From: Nitrososphaerota archaeon | GTDB taxonomy: Archaea > Thermoproteota > EX4484-205 > JAAOZO01 | DNA length: 34,893 nt | Assembly: GCA_011605715.1 (NCBI GenBank) | Contig: JAAOZO010000171.1 | Span: forward strand, 1-34,893 | Reading direction: 5' to 3' | Part shown: positions 7,932 to 14,751 of the stretch, piece by piece | Numbering within the stretch: position 1 is the first letter of the stretch | Layout: every line of letters starts with the position of its first letter | The notes under the pieces: model-generated | What the model saw: only the letters and a program-made list of their open reading frames with translations | The model's database searches: none | What the model was told of the DNA's origin: nothing | Translations under genes and position numbers: made by a program

Positions 7932-8168
7932 GTCTTTCTAGAAAACTAGAATGAGTACATATTTATATACTTGTCTCTATCTTATTTTTGTATTATATTT
8001 TTTACTATAATGTTTTATTTTACTAAATAGTACTCTCTTTGTCCTACTTAACGAAAATTTTAAAATTTTTAATAAAATAGGAGGAGCTACTAAATTTTTA
8101 GCGTCTCTGTAAAATAGCGCCAAAGGTGAGTAGTTAGGAGTTTCTTGATTGAGCGAAGTTTTTAAAAA

Positions 8169-8486
8169 TCAATTTGAAAGAGGAATTTTTTTATTTTGGT
8201 TACAATTCAAGCATTTTATCGTTATGTACTTCTTTTTCTTTCCTCTAATTCTTATTCTTGCAGTCTCTCCAGGTATGATGACTTTTTTGCAATTTTTGCA
8301 ATAAAAATATCTCTTGAAAACAGAGAAATTCCTCAAATTGTATTTTTTCCAAATCTTTAGACATAATTCTAAAACTTTTTTTCTATCCTCATACTTCACT
8401 TCACTGTTATCTATAACAAAGTTAACTAATTTTTCTACTCTTTTCTTAGCAATTTCCTGAAGTTCCTTCTTTTTTTCCTTCTTCAT
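8169..8486 (-). CDS. rnp4: Ribonuclease P protein component 4 (Rpp21 homolog)
   Basis: Archaeal Rnp4/Rpp21 binds the specificity domain of RNase P RNA together with Rpp29-type partner proteins and aids tRNA 5'-leader removal. The sequence shows two basic N-terminal helices, the zinc-site CKNCKKVIIPGETARIRI, and the second cysteine pair IKCLNCNQNKKIP, the order typical of the family. I chose the ATG at 8486 (105 residues), which gives the usual MKKEKKKEL-like start; an upstream in-frame ATG at 8522 would add 12 non-conserved residues. It lies directly downstream of tRNA-Gly on the same strand, 52 bases from the tRNA 3' end, with no clear TATA in between. It may therefore be read through from the tRNA promoter. 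Confidence 0.85.
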   Translation of the reverse strand: MKKEKKKELQEIAKKRVEKLVNFVIDNSEVKYEDRKKVLELCLKIWKKYNLRNFSVFKRYFYCKNCKKVIIPGETARIRIRGKKKKYITIKCLNCNQNKKIPLSN

Positions 8487-8544
8487 GGTTAATTTCTTTG
8501 TAAGACTGATTTCAGCAAACAAAAATAGGTGCGGCGAGTGCGGC

Positions 8545-8565
8545 TTCCGCTGACCAAGTGGTCAT
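8545..8565 (-). other. tRNA-Gly intron 2 (acceptor stem, about position 67/68)
   Basis: A 21-nt insertion between C67 and G68. The T-stem strand CCGC pairs with intron GCGG, three-base bulges ACA and AAG flank the helix, and a five-pair hairpin fills the intron. Its removal gives a perfect seven-pair acceptor stem. The alternative reading is a 30-nt intron with the tRNA ending at the second GCCGCA copy (8530-8535); it lacks such a clean fold. Confidence 0.7.
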
Positions 8566-8595
8566 GTGCGGGATTTGAACCCGCGATTGCCAGCT

Positions 8596-8612
8596 TTCTC
8601 CGTTGCTTCCCA
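8596..8612 (-). other. tRNA-Gly intron 1 (position 37/38)
   Basis: A 17-nt intron after A37. It is bounded by a near-canonical bulge-helix-bulge: the anticodon stem is the outer helix, CTTC (32-35) pairs with GGAG (one G-U pair), and cleavage at CA|T and AA|A restores a normal seven-base loop. Confidence 0.8.
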
Positions 8613-8792
8613 TGGAAGGCTGGAGTCCTAACCAGACTAGACCAACGCCGCACCTCACGTAGAGTTATGGCTAAATCTCTTTATATTTTTTTCTTTATTT
8701 ACGTTTTTGTGATTTTTTTTCAACCTAGGGTTGTATATGAGCTTATCCTGTCTTTTTGAATGGATTTTCTTTTCTACTTCTTTGTATCAAGT

Positions 8793-9419
8793 TTACTCCC
8801 TCATTCCGACACATACTACGTTTTGTGAGATAAAAATATCATAAAAGGTGAAATTTTCTTTTATCATCTCTTCTAATTCTTTTAATGTGTAACTGAAATA
8901 GGGCCTTTTCAAGATTTTTTTATCTGATGACCTCCAAGCTATGTAGAATAAGTTTTCTTTTCTTTCAAGAATCTTACTTTCTTTTACAACTCTTATGTTC
9001 CAAAAGGTAAAAATTGTTATTCCCGACTTTTTTAAGACTCTCCTTACTTCTCCTAACGCTGTTTTTACATCGTCTTTCGGTAAGTGGTGAAAAATTGCTA
9101 TTGCTACTAGAAGATCAAATATTTCATTTTTAAAGGGCAAAAAAGTAGCATCAGCTACCACTGAATCTGCTTTCCACTGCATTGTTTTTATTTCATATTT
9201 GGCTTCTCTGGTCATGCCAAAAGAAATATCCAAAGCAACATAAAATTTTACGTTTTCTACTAGGGTTGCAGAGTTAGTTCCTGGGCCGCATCCTTCATCA
9301 AGGGCTAATCCATATCTTTTCCATTTTGAAATTCGCTTAACATGATCGTTCTCCTTTCTCACCCTTTTGTATTCTTTTGAAATCTTGTTAAATACTTCAA
9401 TAACTTCTCTCTTTATCAT
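8793..9419 (-). CDS. Class I SAM-dependent methyltransferase, Trm9-like
   Basis: A 208-residue Rossmann-fold methyltransferase. Motif I is LDEGCGPGTNS (about residues 40-50), motif II is VALDISFGM, the adenine pocket is ADATFLPFKNEIFDLL, and IAIFHHL with EVRRVLKKSGITIFTFWN follows. The late segment WRSSDKKILKRPYFSYTLKEL with EEMIKENF resembles Trm9/ABH8-type tRNA wobble-uridine methyltransferases. In eukaryotes Trm9 finishes mcm5U; an archaeal role in tRNA wobble modification is plausible but unproven. It is divergent from radA; the two ATGs are about 70 bases apart and have separate TATA-like elements. Confidence 0.7.
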   Translation of the reverse strand: MIKREVIEVFNKISKEYKRVRKENDHVKRISKWKRYGLALDEGCGPGTNSATLVENVKFYVALDISFGMTREAKYEIKTMQWKADSVVADATFLPFKNEIFDLLVAIAIFHHLPKDDVKTALGEVRRVLKKSGITIFTFWNIRVVKESKILERKENLFYIAWRSSDKKILKRPYFSYTLKELEEMIKENFTFYDIFISQNVVCVGMRE

Positions 9420-9488
9420 AAGAATGACTCACATTTTCAGAGAAGAAGATTTAATAAGAACCCCCTATTTAATCTTAACACGTAAGTT

Positions 9489-10529
9489 ATGGCTCCCAAA
9501 AAGTCCGAATTACCTCAAGATTCTGAAGACGAAGAAAAAGAAAATGAGACCGAGCAAGAGACGGAACATTCAGAGTCTTACTCTGAGATTGAAGACATTC
9601 CAGGAATTGGACCCGCGACTCTCGCTAAATTAAAAGAAATAGGCTATTCTACTCCTGAATCTCTAGCAACAGCGTCTATAATAGAGCTCGTTAAGGCTGG
9701 CATTTCAGAAAAAGTTGCTTCGAAGATAATTTCTGAGGCTAGAGGGAAAGTAGAAACAAGCTTTGTAACAGCTCTAGACCTTCTGGAGAAAAGAAAAAGC
9801 ATACGAAGAATAACAACTGGTAGTAAAGCACTAGACGAGCTTCTTGGAGGCGGAATTGAAACAATGAGCATAACAGAATTCTTTGGAGAATTTGGAACAG
9901 GAAAATCTCAAATTTGTCACCAACTAAGCGTTAACGTTCAGCTTCCATACGAAAAGGGCGGGTTAGCTGGTGGTGCTCTCTATATAGATACTGAGAATAC
10001 TTTCAGGCCTGAAAGGATAATGACGATGGCAGCAAATGTTGGTCTAGATCCACAAGAAGCATTGAAGAACATAATCGTAGCTGAAGCCTATAATTCCGAC
10101 CATCAGATGCTAATTCTAGAACGATCTGATGAAATAATAAAAGAAAAAAATATAAAGCTGGTAATAATTGATTCCCTAACTGCTCATTTTAGAAGTGAGT
10201 ATTTAGGCAGAGATACTCTGGCATTAAGACAACAAAAATTAAACAATCACTTACATAGATTAGAGCGTCTTGCGGTTGCCTTTAACTTAGCCACAGTCGT
10301 AACGAACCAAGTTATGGCAAAGCCTGACGAATTCTTTGGGCTTGGGACATATCCTATAGGTGGTCATGTTCTTGGTCATAGGAGCCAAACAAGGGTTTTC
10401 TTAAGAAAAGCTGCAGGTGGAAAAGGAAACAGAGTTGCTAGATTAGTAGTTGCAGTGGACAGGCCTGAAGGCGAAGCTGTGTTCAAGATAGATGAAAAGG
10501 GAATATCTGATGTTGAACCTTCTGAGTAA
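9489..10529 (+). CDS. radA: DNA recombinase RadA
   Basis: A 346-residue archaeal RecA/Rad51 homolog that forms filaments on single-stranded DNA and drives strand exchange. After an acidic, Lys/Glu-rich tail (1-35) comes a helix-hairpin-helix domain (DIPGIGPATLAKLKEIGY), the FVTA polymerisation motif (92-95), Walker A GEFGTGKSQ (133-141), Walker B KLVIIDSLTAHF and the L2-region GTYPIGGHVLGHRSQTRVFL. The order and length are typical. The ATG is preceded by a TATA-like gatttaataag (about 9445-9455), giving a short leader. The N-terminal tail is more acidic than in many RadA proteins. Confidence 0.97.
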   Translation: MAPKKSELPQDSEDEEKENETEQETEHSESYSEIEDIPGIGPATLAKLKEIGYSTPESLATASIIELVKAGISEKVASKIISEARGKVETSFVTALDLLEKRKSIRRITTGSKALDELLGGGIETMSITEFFGEFGTGKSQICHQLSVNVQLPYEKGGLAGGALYIDTENTFRPERIMTMAANVGLDPQEALKNIIVAEAYNSDHQMLILERSDEIIKEKNIKLVIIDSLTAHFRSEYLGRDTLALRQQKLNNHLHRLERLAVAFNLATVVTNQVMAKPDEFFGLGTYPIGGHVLGHRSQTRVFLRKAAGGKGNRVARLVVAVDRPEGEAVFKIDEKGISDVEPSE

Positions 10530-10533
10530 TCTT

Positions 10534-11829
10534 TCAAGGTATAAGTCTGTTTTTATCTCTTGGATAGAGTGTAGTTTCTCTTATGTTGTTTTCTCCAGTA
10601 ATAATCATCATTAACCTATTGAATCCAATAGCCCAACCAGCATGCGGTGGCATGCCATAACTAAAGAACTTTAAATGTTCAGAAAAACTACTTAAATTGA
10701 GCCCCATTTTCGTTATTCTATTTTCTAACTTTTCTCTGTTTTCTTCTCGAGTCCCCCCAGAACAAATTTCAAGCTCGCTAAACATTAGGTCAAATGATTC
10801 TGTAGTTCCATCGTCTTTCACTTTTATGTAAAATGGCTTTGTATTTTCTGGCCAATCTGTTACAAAAAAGAATTTATCTTTTAAATCTTTAATTAGTTTT
10901 ATGTGCTCTGAAGAAATATCCTCACCATAATTTATTTTCCCTCCTTCTTTTTTTACCATGTTCACAACTTCTTTGTAGCTATAACTCTCTATTTCTTTGT
11001 CTTTGTATTCTAAGAATTTTTCATTTAGAACTTCCTTGTATTCTCCATCGAGCTTGTCAAGTTCCTTAGAAATCGTTCTAATCAAATTGGCAAGTATTTC
11101 CATAACATCATTATAGTCTGCAAAAGCAACTTCAATATCAAGAGAAACAAACTCATTTAAATGTCTGGTCGTATCAAATGGTTCAGCTCTAAAGAACGTA
11201 CCTATTTCAAAAACTCTTTCCAAGCCCATAGTAAGTTGTTCTTTGTAGAGCTGAGGGCTCTGAGCAAGAAACGCTTTTTTGTCGAAGTAATTTAGCTCAA
11301 ATAAGTTTGCTCCACCTTCCGTAGCAGTTGATATTATTCTTGGAGTAACAACTTCTACAAAACCTTTTTCGTAAAAGAATTCTCTTGTAATCTTTAAAAC
11401 TTCTGAGAAGAGCTTAAATATTTTTGCAGTTCTTGGTCTCATTAAGTCTATTGGTCTGTTATCGAGCCTTACATCTAAACTAGCGTTTATTTTTCCTCTA
11501 ATTTCTAGCGGTAGTGGGTGTTTTGATTTATTTAGTACTTCTATTTCTTTTGCGACAAGCTCAAAGCCTTTTTTTGCAACTTTGCTTTTTCGTATAGTTC
11601 CCTTTACTTTTACTACATCATTTTGGTTTATTTTCTCTACTAATCTTCCAATTTCTTCTGGAGATTCTTCAGTTTTCCAAATAACTTGTACAGAATCAGT
11701 ACAGTCCTTAATCTTTAAAAACTTTATCTTTCCTAGGTCTCTTGTGTCCTCGACCCATCCTGCAATCGTGGTTTCTTTACCTTCTGGTAGATTGGAAAGC
11801 TGATTTATGTAAAAGTCCTTATGCCTCAT
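10534..11829 (-). CDS. aspS: Aspartyl-tRNA synthetase (archaeal type)
   Basis: A 431-residue class IIb synthetase. The N-terminal OB fold (about 15-100) includes TIAGWVEDTRDLGKIKFLKI, which reads the anticodon. Motif 2 is FEIGTFFRAEPFDTTRHLNEF and motif 3 is GWAIGFNRLMMIITG, with LYPRDKNRLIP at the C-terminus as in archaeal AspRS. Length matches archaeal enzymes that lack the bacterial insertion domain. Whether it also charges tRNA-Asn cannot be decided without checking the discriminating OB-fold positions against known enzymes. It overlaps the upstream NusA-like gene by four bases (ATGA type), so the two are co-translated. It converges with radA. Confidence 0.95.
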   Translation of the reverse strand: MRHKDFYINQLSNLPEGKETTIAGWVEDTRDLGKIKFLKIKDCTDSVQVIWKTEESPEEIGRLVEKINQNDVVKVKGTIRKSKVAKKGFELVAKEIEVLNKSKHPLPLEIRGKINASLDVRLDNRPIDLMRPRTAKIFKLFSEVLKITREFFYEKGFVEVVTPRIISTATEGGANLFELNYFDKKAFLAQSPQLYKEQLTMGLERVFEIGTFFRAEPFDTTRHLNEFVSLDIEVAFADYNDVMEILANLIRTISKELDKLDGEYKEVLNEKFLEYKDKEIESYSYKEVVNMVKKEGGKINYGEDISSEHIKLIKDLKDKFFFVTDWPENTKPFYIKVKDDGTTESFDLMFSELEICSGGTREENREKLENRITKMGLNLSSFSEHLKFFSYGMPPHAGWAIGFNRLMMIITGENNIRETTLYPRDKNRLIP

Positions 11830-12344
11830 TCTCCCGCCTTAACCTCTTCTAAAGATATTTCAATTTTCTCATTTAATATCTTAGATAAAACTTGACTAAT
11901 TTCTTTTTCATTAAACTTAAGTTTCCCCCTTATCCTAATTTCTTTTGCTTTACTTCCATCAGGAAGCCATAACTCTCTAATGTACAATACCTTAGCTGAG
12001 CTTCCAGCTATTTTTTCCATCAAAGTTCTTAAGTTCTCTTTTCTGTCAGTGACCACAACATCTTTCTTTGTTGCTTCTCTTACACGAGAAAGTAATAGGC
12101 TTAAAGCATCATACTTGGATTCAAGAATGTTTGCTTCATTAAAAATTAGAACGATGAGCTTGCTACTTTCTGCGCTTCCAATGTATTCAAGGTTCTCAAA
12201 CTCTTTCTTCTTACCTAATAACTCTAAAATTAACCTGCTTATCGTCACATCTGTAAAAGAAAACCTAGTATTGAGTTTTTCTTTACATTCTTGACAAAAA
12301 ATTTCCGTACTCAAGCAAATTTCATGAAATGGTGTTTTTACCAT
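11826..12344 (-). CDS. Archaeal NusA-like / KH-region protein with an N-terminal zinc knuckle
   Basis: A 172-residue protein beginning MVKTPFHEICLSTEIFCQEC with a possible zinc site (Cys10, Cys17, Cys20), then an alpha/beta part LIVLIFNEANILESKYDALSL and a KH-like segment ending in a beta-rich AKEIRIRGKLKFNEKEIS. The pattern resembles a group of crenarchaeal proteins annotated as NusA-like factors, which sit next to aspS or transcription genes. The RNA-binding role is inferred from that likeness and the fold is not certain. It is the first gene of the operon with aspS, sharing four bases, and is divergent from eL40 with about 68 bases between the ATGs. Confidence 0.55.
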   Translation of the reverse strand: MVKTPFHEICLSTEIFCQECKEKLNTRFSFTDVTISRLILELLGKKKEFENLEYIGSAESSKLIVLIFNEANILESKYDALSLLLSRVREATKKDVVVTDRKENLRTLMEKIAGSSAKVLYIRELWLPDGSKAKEIRIRGKLKFNEKEISQVLSKILNEKIEISLEEVKAGE

Positions 12345-12412
12345 GTTCTATACTCTTCTCCTTTCTCCTTAAACGTTTTTAAAGGGGTAAATAAATCCTA
12401 AGTTGAGAGAAA

Positions 12413-12586
12413 ATGCCTCTGGCCGATCCTAGCTTAATACAACTCGCACAAAAAAGACGTCTCTACTTTAAAATATGTCGAAAATGTGGTGCAAAGAATA
12501 GCATTACTGCAGTCAAATGTAGGAAATGTCACAGCTACAACTTAAGACTTAAGAAGAGAATGTTAAAAGCAAAGAAAAGTAAGTAG
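12413..12586 (+). CDS. rpl40e: Ribosomal protein eL40
   Basis: A 57-residue zinc-ribbon protein of the large ribosomal subunit. It begins MPLADPSLIQLAQKRR, has two CxxC pairs (Cys22/Cys25, Cys36/Cys39) and ends in a basic tail, all typical of archaeal eL40. In eukaryotes this protein is fused to ubiquitin; here it is free, as in other archaea. A TATA-like tttttaaagg (about 12376-12385) lies about 32 bases upstream of the ATG, and a short purine run precedes the start. Confidence 0.9.
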   Translation: MPLADPSLIQLAQKRRLYFKICRKCGAKNSITAVKCRKCHSYNLRLKKRMLKAKKSK

Positions 12587-12657
12587 AGCCGTTCTGCTCT
12601 GAATTAATAAAGCAGGAGGCTAAAATATCTGGGTTTTATTCAAGAAATAAGCGTAAA

Positions 12658-12666
12658 CTTTAAATA
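12658..12666 (+). promoter_or_regulatory. TATA-like element for the structured RNA / tRNA-Val unit
   Basis: The ctttaaata element would start transcription near base 12690, just before the two hairpins, with tRNA-Val following on the same transcript. No nearer TATA box precedes the tRNA. Confidence 0.45.
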
Positions 12667-12697
12667 ATTTTACTTTTATAGAATTTTCTGCCTTAAA

Positions 12698-12752
12698 TCG
12701 GGCTAAGTCCCGAAGGATAGCTACAGGCGAAGTGTAGCTTCCTAGGAAGTAA
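12698..12752 (+). ncRNA. Candidate structured RNA or structured leader upstream of tRNA-Val
   Basis: Two strong adjacent hairpins. The first is TCGGG-CTAAGT-CCCGA (12698-12713). The second is AGGA, bulged T, then AGCTACA-GGCGAAG-TGTAGCT-TCCT (12714-12743), eleven pairs around a seven-base loop. A TTCCTAGGAA palindrome overlaps the end and offers an alternative fold. The segment is clearly richer in G and C than the flanks, as expected for a functional RNA in an AT-rich thermophile. I find no box C/D or ACA motif. It may be a small RNA cut from the tRNA precursor or a leader. Confidence 0.45.
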
Positions 12753-12762
12753 CGCGCTCACT

Positions 12763-12839
12763 GGGCCGGTGGTCTAGTCAGGTATGATGCTGCTCTCACA
12801 CAGCAGAGATCGCCAGTTCAAATCTGGCCCGGCCCACCA
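12763..12839 (+). tRNA. tRNA-Val(CAC), CCA encoded
   Basis: The acceptor GGGCCGG (12763-12769) pairs with CCGGCCC (12829-12835), followed by A73 and CCA (12837-12839) in the DNA. The anticodon stem CTGCT/AGCAG encloses loop CTCACAC with anticodon CAC. The T arm is GCCAG-TTCAAAT-CTGGC. There is no intron, unlike tRNA-Gly and tRNA-Glu in this window, and it is the only one of the three with an encoded CCA end. Confidence 0.95.
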
Positions 12840-13203
12840 CTCTTAATTACTAGTGCTATCTTAGTAGGTATTGCTATCTGGCTCCCTGAAGTTAGACTCT
12901 AGCACTTCTATTTCCTTCGCACTGCATTTTCATAATGTCTTTTCATCTTTTGTTCTTATTCCTGCTTTCATAACTTATGGTTAAAAACTAAACTACTTTG
13001 GAATAGAGTTGCTGAAACTTTACTCTGAGTAGAACTAAAAATCTAAAAAATTAGTTGAGTAAAAAAGAGAATAGCTTAAAAACTTAGTAAAGCAATTTTT
13101 AGAATTTAAAGCTCTCTCAACACTTAAAAACTTGTCACACGATTCCCAAACTTCCGTAACGTTTAAAGTACCTTTATCTTTAAGATGTGAACAATGAAAC
13201 ACA
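12840..13203. other. Intergenic region between tRNA-Val and tgtA
   Basis: No supported gene. AGTGCTA (12852-12858) and TAGCACT (12900-12906) could form a seven-pair stem around a 41-base interior, but no ACA or C/D boxes accompany it. The right end has a TATA-like cgtttaaag (about 13160-13168) about 36-40 bases before the tgtA ATG. The rest is AT-rich without structure that I can support. Confidence 0.4.
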
Positions 13204-14751
13204 ATGAGCTTTGAAATAATAAACGTAGACCTCAATGGACGAATAGGTAAACTCTATACTAAGAGTGGGATTCTAGAAACACCTTACTTTTTTCCTGTCA
13301 TCAATAAAAATAAGTTAGTTATTACCATTAGCGAGCTGAAAGATGAATTTAAAATAAACGGAATAATGACCAATGCTTACTTGATAAAAAAGGAATACGA
13401 AATTAAAGGGTTAGAAATAGAAGATATCCATAAAATTTTAAATTTTGATGGCATAGTTTATACGGATTCTGGAGGCTATCAAATACTCAGATATGGCAAA
13501 ATAAAGGCTGAACCAGAAAACATAATTGAAGTTGAAGAGAAGTTAAATGTAGATATTGGGACTATTTTGGATGTCCCTACGGGTATAAAAAAAGATTATG
13601 AAAAAGCAAAAGAAAGTGTAAAAAAAACCATAGAGAACGCAGAAAGGTCTATTAAAAAGATTACAAGAAGAGACATACTTTGGGTTGGCCCAATACAAGG
13701 AGGAATCTTTGAAGATCTGTTATCTTTTTCATCACATGAAATGGCAAATAAGGGATTTGATGTTCTAGCGTTAGGTTCACCTGTTGAACTTATGGAAAGA
13801 TATAATTTTCAGCAACTAATTAGAATGGGAATAATAGCAAAAGCAAATGTACCTACTGGAATCCCAATTCATTTTTTTGGAGCAGGTCATCCAATGATCC
13901 TTAGCTTCTTAGTAGCACTAGGTTATGACATATTTGATTCTGCTTCCTATGCACTTTACGCTTATGAAGATAGATATATAACTGCGCATGGTACATTTAA
14001 ATTAAATGAACTTGACTATTTTCCATGCGAGTGTGAAGTGTGTAGCAAGCATACTCCAAAAGAATTGAATGAAATGGATAAAAATGAACGCACAAAACTT
14101 TTAGCGAAACACAATCTTTATGCAATCCTTAGAGAAATAAAGGAAATAAAGGAAAGAATAAAAGAGGGGACTCTTTGGGACCTAATTGAAATTCGGTCTA
14201 GGGTACATCCAAAAACTTTTGCAGCATTTAAAGAATTACTTCGGGTCGCTCCGAAAATTTTCAATGAGTCTCCTGTTTTTAAGAGGAAAGGAATCTTCGT
14301 GTTCGATCAAATGTCTGAAGAACGCCCTGAGATAGCTTATTCAAGAAAAAAAGAATTAGAAAAAATTGGTCAAAAATGTAAGCATATAATATTGCTTTTC
14401 ATAAGAGAAGAGAGTAAACTTTCTAACAACATCATAGGAAAAATAGTTGAAAATATAAAACTTGACGAAAATAAAATGTGTGTGTACTATCTAAATAAGT
14501 TTTTTGGATTCGTTCCAATTTGGTTGTACTGGACCTCCCCCTTCAACAAGATAGTTAGTCCAGAAGATACTCTATCTGAAGAAAAAATTGAGGAAATTAT
14601 AAATCATTTAACAGGTAGTATGCTTTCATCTAAAGAAGTTGAAATGACTATAATAAGGGATAAAGATAGTTTTTTGTTAAGCGAAAAGTTTATAGAGAAG
14701 CTTTCTGTTGAAAAGGGTATAAAAATAAGAAATAAGATTGATTTAGAATGA
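13204..14751 (+). CDS. tgtA: Archaeal tRNA-guanine transglycosylase (archaeosine pathway)
   Basis: A 515-residue TgtA, which exchanges G15 of archaeal tRNAs for preQ0, the first step of archaeosine formation. Seen: TDSGGYQILRYG with the first catalytic Asp region, ILDVPTG, WVGPIQGGIFEDL, ALGSPVELM, and the zinc site CECEVC. Residues beyond about 330 belong to the C-terminal extension that normally contains C1/C2 and PUA domains. The extension here is shorter than in the longest archaeal TgtA proteins and a PUA domain is not obvious, so it may be carried by another gene. G15 is present in all three tRNA genes of this window. The start codon overlaps nothing upstream, and a TATA-like element lies just before it. 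It overlaps the beta-CASP nuclease by four bases. Confidence 0.92.
   Translation: MSFEIINVDLNGRIGKLYTKSGILETPYFFPVINKNKLVITISELKDEFKINGIMTNAYLIKKEYEIKGLEIEDIHKILNFDGIVYTDSGGYQILRYGKIKAEPENIIEVEEKLNVDIGTILDVPTGIKKDYEKAKESVKKTIENAERSIKKITRRDILWVGPIQGGIFEDLLSFSSHEMANKGFDVLALGSPVELMERYNFQQLIRMGIIAKANVPTGIPIHFFGAGHPMILSFLVALGYDIFDSASYALYAYEDRYITAHGTFKLNELDYFPCECEVCSKHTPKELNEMDKNERTKLLAKHNLYAILREIKEIKERIKEGTLWDLIEIRSRVHPKTFAAFKELLRVAPKIFNESPVFKRKGIFVFDQMSEERPEIAYSRKKELEKIGQKCKHIILLFIREESKLSNNIIGKIVENIKLDENKMCVYYLNKFFGFVPIWLYWTSPFNKIVSPEDTLSEEKIEEIINHLTGSMLSSKEVEMTIIRDKDSFLLSEKFIEKLSVEKGIKIRNKIDLE

Larger units (their letters stand above)
8539..8651 (-). tRNA. tRNA-Gly(UCC) with two introns
   Basis: The acceptor GCGGCGT (8651-8645) pairs with ACGCCGC after splicing. 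The D arm has G10-C25, T11-A24, C12-G23, T13-G22. The anticodon stem is CCAGC/GCTGG, the anticodon TCC is at 8616-8614, and the T arm is GCGGG-TTCAAAT-CCCGC. Intron 1 (8596-8612, 17 nt) is at the usual 37/38 site: helix CTTC/GGAG, bulges CA|T and AA|A. Intron 2 (8545-8565, 21 nt) sits between positions 67 and 68 in the acceptor stem: helix CCGC/GCGG, bulges AC|A and AA|G, and an inner hairpin TGACC-ACTT-GGTCA. Removing both gives a 75-nt tRNA with A73 and no encoded CCA. A second GCCGCACC copy lies in the trailer. TATA-like AATATAAAG (minus strand) lies about 30 bases upstream. Confidence 0.88.

Noticed and set aside
8528..8536. Taking the second CGCCGCACC copy as the true 3' end of tRNA-Gly
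   Set aside because: It would need a 30-nt intron without a clean bulge-helix-bulge, whereas the 21-nt intron has a four-pair helix, two three-base bulges and an inner hairpin.
12852..12906. An H/ACA guide RNA built on the AGTGCTA/TAGCACT stem
   Set aside because: There is no ACA box next to the stem and no K-turn in the upper part.
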